Assembly (NCBI RefSeq): GCF_026547205.1
Contig: NZ_CP106877.1
Span: 2,320,771 to 2,384,770, forward strand
Direction of reading: 5' to 3'
Source: Fervidibacillus halotolerans
GTDB lineage: Bacteria; Bacillota; Bacilli; Bacillales; Caldibacillaceae
DNA length: 64,000 nt
Positions 19,901-26,873 of this stretch are shown here, piece after piece; the first letter of the stretch is position 1, and every line of letters begins with the position of its first letter. The notes under the pieces are model-generated. The model was not told where the DNA came from. It searched no databases and saw only the letters and a list, made by a program, of their open reading frames with translations. Both the position numbers and the translations under genes were made by a program.

Positions 19901-20500
19901 AAAGGCACCATTTGGCCAACCGTCGACCGATTCTGATGGTGTTTCTACATCACCCCATGTCCATATCCCCCAGTTGTCATATTCGTTATTTCCTCTTTGA
20001 TAATGAATTCGAATGGTATTTTCAGGGAGTTCAACCGGTTCGACAATAAATACATCGTCTGATCCTTCTTTAATCCAAACTTCATTAATCCCGGGATGGA
20101 AAAGATCTAAACTTTTATCTCCCCCATCTTTGTCACCAGTAATCACATTTAGTACGAGAAATCCAATATTTTTTGCATTATATTTGATTGGAATATCGAG
20201 ATACACACCGTAGTCGTCCTGTTGATCAATAATAAACGGAGTACCCCCACTTGGCCAATTTTGTGAAGGCATTTCCACATCGCCCCACAACCATAGACCA
20301 AGATTTTCATAGTTTCCATCTGTACGTTGATAGTGAATTCGTAATGTATTTTCTGGAATGTCTGTGACCTGATCGGAATTTAATGATAATGTTTCGGCTA
20401 AATTACTAGAAGCATAAGTAAGATTGCTAGTCGAAAAAATAAGTAAAAAGGTTGTTAAAAAAACGATAAATTTCTTAATACGTCCTTTCAAAATTTTCAC
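16994..20500 (-). CDS. pulA: LPXTG-anchored type I pullulanase
   Basis: A 1168-residue secreted enzyme that hydrolyses alpha-1,6 bonds in pullulan and branched glucans. It has a signal peptide (about 1-31, ending TSNLTYAS) and two CBM41-type starch-binding modules (about 50-150 and 165-262, both starting with the IHYQR pattern). A CBM48-like module lies around 365-460, followed by a GH13 barrel. Barrel signatures are YNWGYDP near 573 (diagnostic for type I pullulanases), VILDVVYNHT, GFRFDMMGDHD with the nucleophile Asp near 690, LMLGEGW with the acid/base Glu near 719 and IAAHDN near 806. A Ser/Asp/Pro-rich spacer leads to LPNTS near 1134, a membrane segment and YRRRKI, so the protein is wall-anchored by sortase. 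Three LacI-type operator-like palindromes lie upstream. Confidence 0.95.
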   Translation of the reverse strand: MKILKGRIKKFIVFLTTFLLIFSTSNLTYASSNLAETLSLNSDQVTDIPENTLRIHYQRTDGNYENLGLWLWGDVEMPSQNWPSGGTPFIIDQQDDYGVYLDIPIKYNAKNIGFLVLNVITGDKDGGDKSLDLFHPGINEVWIKEGSDDVFIVEPVELPENTIRIHYQRGNNEYDNWGIWTWGDVETPSESVDGWPNGAFDADGVGKHGAYFDIKIKEDGNEIGFLFVNKATSEQTQDYKQTLPIPNTDQIFINDGDEHVYTNPYGTIPTELISGELLSENKIQLLFSKTEDLTKESLLETIVVKNNAGDQMNVEDAVILDEQKVQLIGQFPLEGQPYTIAFGDYIIHASGSWKLIDELYAYDGELGPTLNKDGSATIKLWSPKAEQVSIILYDKDDQNNVVMDDIPMTLGDRGVWEVTLNKDNTGLENLKGYYYHYKITHNGETKIALDPYAKSLARWKNPESGGTDPFAKAAIVDPSAIGPELNFANINGYEKREDAIIYEVHVRDFTSDPSIEDELNAQFGTFSSFIEKLDYLQSLGVTHIQLLPVMSYYYADEWKNHERESEYSSQNNNYNWGYDPQSYFSLSGMYSENPDNPELRIEEFKTLIDEIHKRGMGVILDVVYNHTAKMELFENLVPNYYHFMDVNGNPKESFGGGRLGTTHKMTRKLLVDSITYWVDEFKVDGFRFDMMGDHDAETIQLAYDEAKKLNPNILMLGEGWLTYTGDDNEPHQPADQTWMQSTDSVAVFSDEIRNELKSGYGSEGQPRFITGGARNIQVIFNNIKAQPGNFVADDPGDVIQYIAAHDNLTLHDVIAQSIKKDPEYYEEEIQKRIRLGNSLILTSQGTAFLHAGQEYGRTKQYRVNTDTPPYKSTYMTDENGNPFVYPYFIHDSYDSSDAINAIEWAKITDQTTYPLHTTTAEYTAGLIQLRKSTDAFRLGEKDLVDQNVSLINAPEIQNEDLIIGYRNEATNGDAYYVFVNADDQQRTLTLSEDLTNGIILVDDDEAGTEEVSELTGVILTKDRITIDPLTTVVIKMSAEKNSEEPSNPTNPDGEESTTPDDQDNSGDQPSEETNNPDDNQSTPSDDEDQTGEDSSEKPTNSNGENPTSGTSNENQGDKSSDNAKTPRDATTKNQLPNTSTSYYNSLLVGTLLLLVAFSIQSFYRRRKI

Positions 20501-20746
20501 TCCTTCTCGTCTAAAACTAGGTCCTAAAGTGTAAGAAGATACTATTTGTTAAATGATGAAAAGATCCCTCCTTCCAAATGATCCTTTTATAAACTCAACT
20601 TTCGCGAATCAATTTGCTCGTGAAGTACGGGTATTCGGTTTTGTTTGTTCAACGCTTCTTTCTAAAAGTACACTAAGAGCGAAAGTTGAGGTGGTAATGG
20701 GTGAACATAAAAATTAAATTGGTGCAATCAAATTATAAAAATTCGT

Positions 20747-20854
20747 GCAACCGGTTGCATCAGAGGGTAAAAATTATATTAGATTATGAAATTAACATTG
20801 TTTATTTTTTTATCGGGCAAACGTTTGCATAAATTGCGCATGGAAACGCTTGCA
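20747..20854. promoter_or_regulatory. Three LacI-family operator-like palindromes upstream of pulA
   Basis: GCAACCGGTTGC (20747-20758), GCAAACGTTTGC (20817-20828) and TGGAAACGCTTGCA (20841-20854, close to the CcpA cre consensus) lie 250-350 bases above the pullulanase start. The perfect palindromes with central CG match the style of LacI/GalR regulators such as MalR and CcpA. They suggest sugar induction plus catabolite control of pulA. The distance to the start is large, so a long leader or a missing gene is possible. Confidence 0.65.
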
Positions 20855-20891
20855 ATTCCAAACTTAATCATATCGTACTATTTTTTAGCCA

Positions 20892-20965
20892 CTGGGTCAA
20901 GGGGACAGGAACTTCAACCCGCCAAATTTTGGAAGTGGACCAAAGGAACCGGAACCTCGACCCAC
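20892..20965. repeat. REP-like unit pair
   Basis: Starts CTGGGTCAAGGGGACAGGAAC and ends with GGAACCTCGACCCACCC. It lies just to the left of the 21-bp tandem array. Confidence 0.85.
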
Positions 20966-21002
20966 CCTTCGAACTGAAGTAACCGGATGGGGCAAATTTC
21001 CT

Positions 21003-21486
21003 GAATTATAGGCATGTTTATCTGAATTACATGCGGGTTCACCTGAATTCCTGAGTAATTTCCCCGAATTCAGCACAATTTTCCCTGAATTATAAGCACG
21101 TTTACTTGAATTACGTGTCAGTTTCCCCGAATTCCTGACCAAATTCCCCAATTGGACCAAAAGAACCGGAACCTTGACCCCAATTTCCCCTGAATTATAG
21201 GTACATTTACCTGAATTACATGTCAGTTTACTCGAATTCCTGACCAAATTCCCCAAATTCGGCACATTTTTCCCTGAATTATGGGCATGTTTGCCTGAAT
21301 TACGTGCCAATTTACCCGAATTCTGTCTAACTTTCCCTGAATTATGTAACAAAACCACCCGAAATCGATCCAACTTCCCCCAAAGTGGGCCAAGGGAACC
21401 GGAACCTTGACCCGCTCTAACAAAACCACCCGAAATCGATCCAACTTCCCCCAAAGTGGGCCAAAAGAACCGGAACCCCGACCCAC
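21003..21486. repeat. 21-bp tandem array 1 with nested REP-like units
   Basis: Fourteen units of exactly 21 bases, each beginning GAATT (one AAATT) and ending TTTCCCCT-, TTTACCC- or TTACCT-like, with a variable middle. Middles recur in order (ATARGCAYG, ACRTGYSRG, CCTGASYAA, CAGCACAAT), giving an 84-bp higher-order unit. A REP-like unit interrupts the array at 21147-21180 and is flanked by CCCCAATT on both sides. The array ends with a 22-base unit and GAAATCGATCCAACTTCCCC (to 21381), followed by two REP-like units that bracket a second copy of that tail, ending at 21486. Either strand is open in some frames because 21 is a multiple of three; I do not regard these frames as genes. Confidence 0.9.
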
Positions 21487-21598
21487 TTCTCGTTTACAAA
21501 TATGAAGAAATTTTAAATTTTTTGTTAAGCGAATAATATAATTTTATAAAAATTCTATATTTATTATATTCCTTTCTGGAAATTCATGATAAAATAAT

Positions 21599-21721
21599 TC
21601 GGGGATAGCAACTAGGCGATACATCATTTCCTTGGTTTGGGGGTGGTTTATGCGGTTCAGGCCAGAATGAGAACTAGCTGATCATTTGTCAACCAGTCGC
21701 GGGATTATCACACCATTTTTC
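21599..21721 (+). other. GC-richer leader before the nuclease/nucleotidase gene, possibly structured
   Basis: After an AT-rich stretch (21505-21595) suitable for a promoter, about 120 bases with more G and C precede the start codon (from GGGGATAGCAACTAGGCG to the AGGAGG site). Short complementary segments exist, such as GGTTGAC/GTCAACC-like and ACTGG/CCAGT-like pairs, but I could not match it to a known riboswitch class. Confidence 0.3.
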
Positions 21722-21731
21722 AGGAGGAGAA

Positions 21732-24700
21732 ATGATGAGATTCATAAAACATCGCGGTTTAATTTTAGCAGCTATTTTTGCATTACTACTAAACTACATT
21801 ATCCCTTTCCAAAACATTTCACATGCATCAGATATAGATGCGATTTCCGTAGAAGAAGCGATTGCTAACAATAGCGGAACAGGTACTGTAACCGGTTATA
21901 TTATTGGAACGGTTAAAAGCTGGGCTAATTTTGAAACGGAAGAACCTTTCTCAGTCGAAACAAACTTAGCCCTAGCCGATGATCCGAATGAAACGGATCC
22001 TGATAAAATTTTACCCGTGCAACTACCAAAGGGAGATATTCGAAATGATTTTAACCTAGTCGATCACCCAGAATATCTCGGTAAAAAAGTATTTATTACA
22101 GGAACATTGACAGCATACTTTGGCGTACCGGGATTAAAATCTCCCTCCGAAATGTGGTTAGATGGGGAAGAACCTCCTGGTGATGTTGAAGATCCTATTC
22201 CAACTCCTATACCAAGTCCAAGCATAAGTGAAATTCAAGGCGATGGTCATACATCCCCTTACAAAAATCAACAAGTTAAGGACGTTGAAGGAGTTGTCAC
22301 TTTCGTCCAAGATGATAAAAATTTCTTTATCCAATCAGTCGTTCCTGATGACAATCCGAACACATCTGAAGGAATTCTAGTTTATTCTGGGCGCGGACAT
22401 TCTGTAGAAGTTGGCGACTTAGTTAAAGTTAGTGGAACCGTCAAAGAATGGGTCATCATTGGTAGTAAAAAAGATGTCGATCTACCGGTTACAGAAATTA
22501 ATGCATCAAATATTACGGTTGAAAAATCTGATCAACCGTTGCCAGAACCGGTAGTTTTAGATCCACCAACGGACGTAATCGATAATGACGCTTTTGCCAT
22601 ATTTGACCCAGAGGAAGATGCGATTGATTATTATGAATCATTAGAAGGTATGCTTGTTTCTGTGGAAGATCCTGTTGTAGTCGGGCCACAAAAATATGGT
22701 GAAATTCCTGTTTTAGCAAAAATAGATGAAGAGAAAGCGTTTACGAATGTAGGTGGAATATTATTAACGGAAGAAACAGCTAATCCTGAAAGAATATTTA
22801 TTGATATTTCCAATAACGCTTTTATAGCAAAAACTGGTGATCAATTCGATGGTATGGTAACTGGTGTTTTATCCTTCGATTTTAGCAATTTTAAAATACT
22901 TACAGACGAAGAAGATTTACCCGAACTTATTGAAAGAGAATATACCCTTCCCGTTACCACATTAAAGGGTGATGAAGATTCTTTAACAATTGCTTCTTAT
23001 AATATTGAAAACTATTATAAAGGTTTGGATAAAAAAACGACGAAAATTGCCAATTCGATTGTCAATCATTTAAACTCACCCGATATTATTGGTTTAGTCG
23101 AAATGCAAGATAATGACGGACCTGCGGATTCAGGTACGACGGAAGCAGATGAAAACTATGAAGCACTCATTTCAGCCATTGAAGCTGCCGGCGGACCGAC
23201 ATACGATTGGGCTGATATTGCTCCAGAGGACAAAATGGACGGTGGCAAACCTGGTGGAAATATTCGGGTAGGATTTTTATATAATCCCGATCGTGTACAA
23301 CTTGTTGATGGAAAACGAGGTACAGCAACAGAGGCCGTTGATTTTGTCAATGGTTCATTAACATTGAACCCAGGAAGAATCGATCCGACCAACCCTGCTT
23401 TTGATGACAGCCGAAAACCGATTGCTGCACAATTTACCTTTAACGATGAAGACATTATCATCATCAATAGCCACTTTAATTCAAAAGGTGGAGACGATCC
23501 GCTATTCGGTATTAATCAACCACCTACATTGAAAAGTGAAATTCAACGGATGCAAATCGCCGAAGTAGTTAATGGATTCGTCGATGACATTCTTGAAGAA
23601 GATCCGAATGCAAATGTGGTTGTTATGGGAGACTTGAATGATTTTCAATTCTCCAACCCGGTAAAAGCTTTACAAGATGATATTTTAGTCAATTTAGTAA
23701 ATAAAGTCCCTCTTAAAAAACGATATACGTATATTTACGAAGGGAATTCCCAAGTTTTGGATCATATTTTAGTCACCCATAACTTGGCAGACGATGCGGA
23801 AGTTGACATTGTTCATTTGAACTCCGCATATATGGAAGCTCATGGACGAGCATCCGATCACGATCCAATTTTGGCCCAATTGAATTTTGATGAAGAAGAT
23901 CCCATTTTACCAGAAGAAGATTTTGATTTGACGATTATGCATACGAACGATACCCACGCCCATGTGGAGCAATTCCCATTTTTATCTACTGCTGTTCAAG
24001 AAATTAGAGCAGAAAACCCGAATAATTTATTGCTACATGCAGGGGATGTTTTTTCGGGAACCCTTTACTATACCGTTTATGAAGGATTGGCTGATCTTGA
24101 ATTTATGAACACAATTGGGTTTGACGCTATGGTATTCGGAAACCATGAATTTGACAGCGGTTCGGAAGTTCTCGGTAACTTTGTAAAAGATGCAGCATTC
24201 CCGTTTGTTAGTTCAAACATCGATTTCTCTAGTGACTCGAATTTAAGTCCATACGTACAAGCGAATATCGGACTACCAGGTGAAGGTGGAAAAATTTACC
24301 CGGCAGTTGTAAAACATGTTGATGGAGAGCCAATCGGTATTATTGGGTTAACGACAGAAGAAACTCCTTCGATATCCAGTCCTGGTGAATCAATCGTCTT
24401 CCATGATGTTATTGAAAAGGCAAGCGAAACTGTAGAACAACTAGAAGATATGGGAATTGACAAAATTATTGCCTTAACTCATTTAGGTTATAAGAGCGAT
24501 TTAGAATTGGCAAAATCCGTTGAAGGAATTGATATTATCGTCGGCGGACATAGCCATACGGATCTTCCTGAAGGTGTCTTAGTTGATGAAAAAGCTGAGC
24601 CTACAATCATCGTTCAAGCAGGCGACAACTTAAATTATTTAGGGAAACTGGATGTCACTTTTGATGAAAATGGGGTTATCATCAATCACGATGCAGAATT

Positions 24701-25712
24701 ACTCAATTTGGAAGAATATGAAAAAGATACTGCACTTCAAGAAAAGGTTGACGAGTATACTGCAGGATTAGAGGAATTACTCAAAGAAGTTGTTGGAGAA
24801 ACAAAGGTTGCTTTAGACGGTGAAAGAGAAGACGTACGATCAAAGGAAACGAATCTTGGAAACTTAATTACAGACGCCATGGTATGGAAAATGCAACAAT
24901 TCAAACCAGAGGTAACTATAGCATTGCAAAATGGCGGAGGAATTCGAGCATCCATCGACGCTGGAGAAATAACGATGGGTGAAGTCCGTACTGTCATGCC
25001 ATTTAATAACACCCTCGTGTTTATGGAATTAACCGGTGAAGAAATTTGGCAAGCGTTAGAACATAGCGTAAGCAAATATCCTGAAACAAACGGAGGATTT
25101 TTACATGTATCTGGTTTGAAGTTTACCTTTGATCCGGAAAAACCAGTTGGCGAACGAGTGATCTCCGTCTATGTTAAAAATAGAGAAAACGTTTCAAATG
25201 CCAGCGTGTCAATAAGTTCCTTATCGATTGCACAAAGTAATGATCAAGAATATGTTCCAATCGACAAAAACGCCACGTATTTTGTAGCCACGAACTCCTT
25301 TATTGCAAAAGGTGGGGACGGTTACGAAATGCTGGCAAAAGCAACCGAAGAAGGTCGAATGACAAATATTGACATTCCTGACTACGAAGTTTTAAGCGAA
25401 TACTTGCAATACCTTGCTAAAACTGGACAAGATATTCCTACAGTTGAAGGAAGAATCATTGCTCTCGGACAAGAAGATAACGGTCAAGATCCAGGTAAAG
25501 ATGAATCCCCTGGAACGCCAAGTGAGGACCAAGATTCCGGAGATAAGCAGGATTCTAAAGATGGTGAACAAACCTCTGGAGCAGATGATCAAAATAATAA
25601 ACTACCGAATACTGCAACAGAGAATGGAAACTTGCTTGCTATCGGAATGTTACTTATGATGGTAAGCCTCATCCTATTCGTATATTATAGAAACCGGAAG
25701 CAATTCATTTAA
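21732..25712 (+). CDS. LPXTG-anchored multidomain extracellular nuclease and 5'-nucleotidase
   Basis: A 1326-residue wall protein, similar in plan to YhcR-type nucleases. It has a signal peptide (about 1-34) and a DUF6359-like domain (about 37-150) with GTVTGYIIGTVKSW. A Pro-rich linker leads to OB-fold-like segments (about 165-400). An endonuclease/exonuclease/phosphatase domain (about 415-718) follows, with ASYNIENYY, GLVEMQD, INSHFNSKGG, MGDLNDF and SDHDP. Next is a metallophosphatase domain (about 730-1000) with MHTNDTHAH, AGDVFSG, GNHEFDSG and GGHSHTD, and then the 5'-nucleotidase C-terminal domain with NGGGIRAS near 1067. LPNTA near 1290, a membrane helix and YYRNRKQFI end it. It should degrade external DNA to nucleotides and dephosphorylate them for phosphate or nucleoside uptake. 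ATG 21732 follows AGGAGG. Confidence 0.92.
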   Translation: MMRFIKHRGLILAAIFALLLNYIIPFQNISHASDIDAISVEEAIANNSGTGTVTGYIIGTVKSWANFETEEPFSVETNLALADDPNETDPDKILPVQLPKGDIRNDFNLVDHPEYLGKKVFITGTLTAYFGVPGLKSPSEMWLDGEEPPGDVEDPIPTPIPSPSISEIQGDGHTSPYKNQQVKDVEGVVTFVQDDKNFFIQSVVPDDNPNTSEGILVYSGRGHSVEVGDLVKVSGTVKEWVIIGSKKDVDLPVTEINASNITVEKSDQPLPEPVVLDPPTDVIDNDAFAIFDPEEDAIDYYESLEGMLVSVEDPVVVGPQKYGEIPVLAKIDEEKAFTNVGGILLTEETANPERIFIDISNNAFIAKTGDQFDGMVTGVLSFDFSNFKILTDEEDLPELIEREYTLPVTTLKGDEDSLTIASYNIENYYKGLDKKTTKIANSIVNHLNSPDIIGLVEMQDNDGPADSGTTEADENYEALISAIEAAGGPTYDWADIAPEDKMDGGKPGGNIRVGFLYNPDRVQLVDGKRGTATEAVDFVNGSLTLNPGRIDPTNPAFDDSRKPIAAQFTFNDEDIIIINSHFNSKGGDDPLFGINQPPTLKSEIQRMQIAEVVNGFVDDILEEDPNANVVVMGDLNDFQFSNPVKALQDDILVNLVNKVPLKKRYTYIYEGNSQVLDHILVTHNLADDAEVDIVHLNSAYMEAHGRASDHDPILAQLNFDEEDPILPEEDFDLTIMHTNDTHAHVEQFPFLSTAVQEIRAENPNNLLLHAGDVFSGTLYYTVYEGLADLEFMNTIGFDAMVFGNHEFDSGSEVLGNFVKDAAFPFVSSNIDFSSDSNLSPYVQANIGLPGEGGKIYPAVVKHVDGEPIGIIGLTTEETPSISSPGESIVFHDVIEKASETVEQLEDMGIDKIIALTHLGYKSDLELAKSVEGIDIIVGGHSHTDLPEGVLVDEKAEPTIIVQAGDNLNYLGKLDVTFDENGVIINHDAELLNLEEYEKDTALQEKVDEYTAGLEELLKEVVGETKVALDGEREDVRSKETNLGNLITDAMVWKMQQFKPEVTIALQNGGGIRASIDAGEITMGEVRTVMPFNNTLVFMELTGEEIWQALEHSVSKYPETNGGFLHVSGLKFTFDPEKPVGERVISVYVKNRENVSNASVSISSLSIAQSNDQEYVPIDKNATYFVATNSFIAKGGDGYEMLAKATEEGRMTNIDIPDYEVLSEYLQYLAKTGQDIPTVEGRIIALGQEDNGQDPGKDESPGTPSEDQDSGDKQDSKDGEQTSGADDQNNKLPNTATENGNLLAIGMLLMMVSLILFVYYRNRKQFI

Positions 25713-25720
25713 ATTTGAGC

Positions 25721-25747
25721 GCCCAAGGATAACTCCTTGGGCTTTTT
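25721..25747 (+). terminator. Terminator of the nuclease/nucleotidase gene
   Basis: GCCCAAGGA pairs with TCCTTGGGC, followed by TTTTT, nine bases after the stop codon. It resembles the terminator at 758-788. Confidence 0.9.
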
Positions 25748-25750
25748 AAT

Positions 25751-25865
25751 GGGGACAGGAACCTTGAGGGTGGGCCAAAGGAACCGGAGGGTGGGCCAAA
25801 GGAACCGGAACCTTGTCCCACCAAATTTTGGAAGTGGGCTGAAAGAACCGGAACCTCGTCCCAGT
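25751..25865. repeat. REP-like repeat cluster after the nucleotidase gene
   Basis: Units GGGGACAGGAACCTTGAGGG, twice GTGGGCCAAAGGAACCGGA, and a variant with GTCCCAC instead of GACCCAC. It leads into the second 21-bp array. Confidence 0.85.
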
Positions 25866-25872
25866 TTGTCCT

Positions 25873-26282
25873 GAATTATAAGCACGTTTCCCTGAATTAC
25901 GTATGTATTTACCTAAATTCCTGACTAAATTCCCCGAATTCAGCACAATTTTCCCTGAATTGCATGCGAATTTACCCGAATTCCTGAGTAATTTACCCGA
26001 ATTCTGTCTAACTTTCCCTGAATTATGTAACAAAATCACCCGAAATCGATCCAACGTTCCCCGAATTGGACCAAAGGAACCGGAACCTCGTCCCACTCGG
26101 CTTAATTTTCCCTGAATTATGTGCCAGTTTACCCGAATTCATGACCAAATTCCCCGAATTCAACACAATTTTCCCTGAATTACATGTGAATTTACCCGTT
26201 TTCCTGAGTAATTTACCCGAATTCTGTCTAACTTTCCCTGAATTATGTAACAAAATCACCCGAAATCGATCCAACTTCCCCC
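25873..26282. repeat. 21-bp tandem array 2 with nested REP-like unit
   Basis: Two modules. The first has seven GAATT/AAATT-headed 21-base units, then a 22-base unit and GAAATCGATCCAACGTTCCC, then a REP-like insertion of about 50 bases (about 26062-26113). The second has six units (one head mutated to GTTTT), the same 22-base unit and GAAATCGATCCAACTTCCCC. Both modules end in the identical order CTGTCTAAC, ATGTAACAAAATC, GAAATCGATCC before a REP-like unit, as does array 1. Confidence 0.9.
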
Positions 26283-26385
26283 AAATTGGGCCAAAGGAAC
26301 CGGAACCTTGACCCGCTCAAAAGAACCGGAACCCCGACCCACCAGAACAAAACTGGTTCAAAAGTATCCGAACCTCGACCCACTG
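26283..26385. repeat. REP-like units closing array 2
   Basis: Starts AAATTGGGCCAAAGGAACCG and continues with GGTTC-containing variants to CCTCGACCCACTG. It directly precedes the promoter of the truncated LacI gene. Confidence 0.85.
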
Positions 26386-26416
26386 TTAAAGTGATGGAAA
26401 CGTTGTATAATATAAT
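26384..26416 (+). promoter_or_regulatory. Promoter of the truncated LacI-family gene
   Basis: Overlapping TATAAT boxes at 26406-26411 and 26411-26416 lie 16-20 bases after TGTTAA. ATGGAAACGTTGTA in the spacer resembles a cre/LacI-type operator, which would fit autoregulation by the lost regulator. Confidence 0.5.
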
Positions 26417-26488
26417 AGTGATGAATATGGGGAAGGTATGATTTCATTTCCTAATTTAAATAAATAGTTGAAAAGGTGAAGTTTTATT

Positions 26489-26617
26489 ATGGTAACGCTT
26501 AAAGATATTGGCAAAGAAGCAAATGTGAGTGTCATGACCGTATCCAATGTAATCAATAAAATTAGTCATCAACTCAGAATCGAAACAACTGTTAGCGGTA
26601 GGGTTAAAATTATTTAA
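26489..26617 (+). pseudogene. LacI-family regulator, truncated to the DNA-binding N-terminus
   Basis: A 42-codon frame begins MVTLKDIGKEANVSVMTVSN, the first helix-turn-helix of a LacI/GalR regulator, with AAAGGTGAA upstream as the ribosome binding site. After about residue 25-35 the sequence stops resembling the family and runs, in the wrong frame, into the 3' end of a sugar permease gene. The whole ligand-binding domain (about 280 residues) is missing. The original regulator probably controlled a sugar transporter and the GH31 gene that follows. Confidence 0.85.
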
Positions 26618-26750
26618 CGGACAGTATTCAACGGACTACGGCGGATTATTTGCTGCCACTTCCATTTCAATCATTCCAATCATTATCGTTTATATATTCT
26701 TCCAAAAACGATTTATTGAAGGAATTGCAGGCGCTTCCGTAAAAGGATAA
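26601..26750 (+). pseudogene. 3' end of a sugar ABC transporter permease gene (MalG-like), remnant
   Basis: Read from 26601, 49 codons give GLKLFNGQYSTDYGGLFAAT, then a membrane helix and FFQKRFIEGIAGASVKG with a stop at 26748-26750. This is the usual C-terminus of MalG/AraQ-type permeases. No start or upstream part exists; the fragment is fused to the LacI remnant. A REP-like unit starts at the next base after the stop. Confidence 0.85.
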
Positions 26751-26846
26751 TGGGGACAGGAACCCCAAAATGGGGGACTGGAACCTGGTGGGCCAACGGT
26801 GGGCCAAGAGAACCGGAACCTTGACCCACTCGGAATCCCGACCCAC
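26751..26846. repeat. REP-like repeat cluster before the GH31 gene
   Basis: Units GGGGACAGGAACCCCAAAAT, GTGGGCCAAGAGAACCGGA and CCCGACCCACCCC in about 95 bases between the permease remnant and the alpha-glucosidase. Confidence 0.85.
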
Positions 26847-26873
26847 CCCAAGAGATAGTTAGGAGGGATTTGA

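Noticed and set aside
20897-21454. Minus-strand 185-codon open frame translating to repeated NSGKxxx heptads
   Set aside because: It lies entirely in 21-bp repeats and REP-like units; a period divisible by three keeps frames open on both strands. No ribosome binding site or non-repeat domain.
21003-26282. CRISPR array
   Set aside because: Repeat constant parts are about 5-12 bases and variable parts about 9 bases, with the variable parts recurring; no cas genes nearby.
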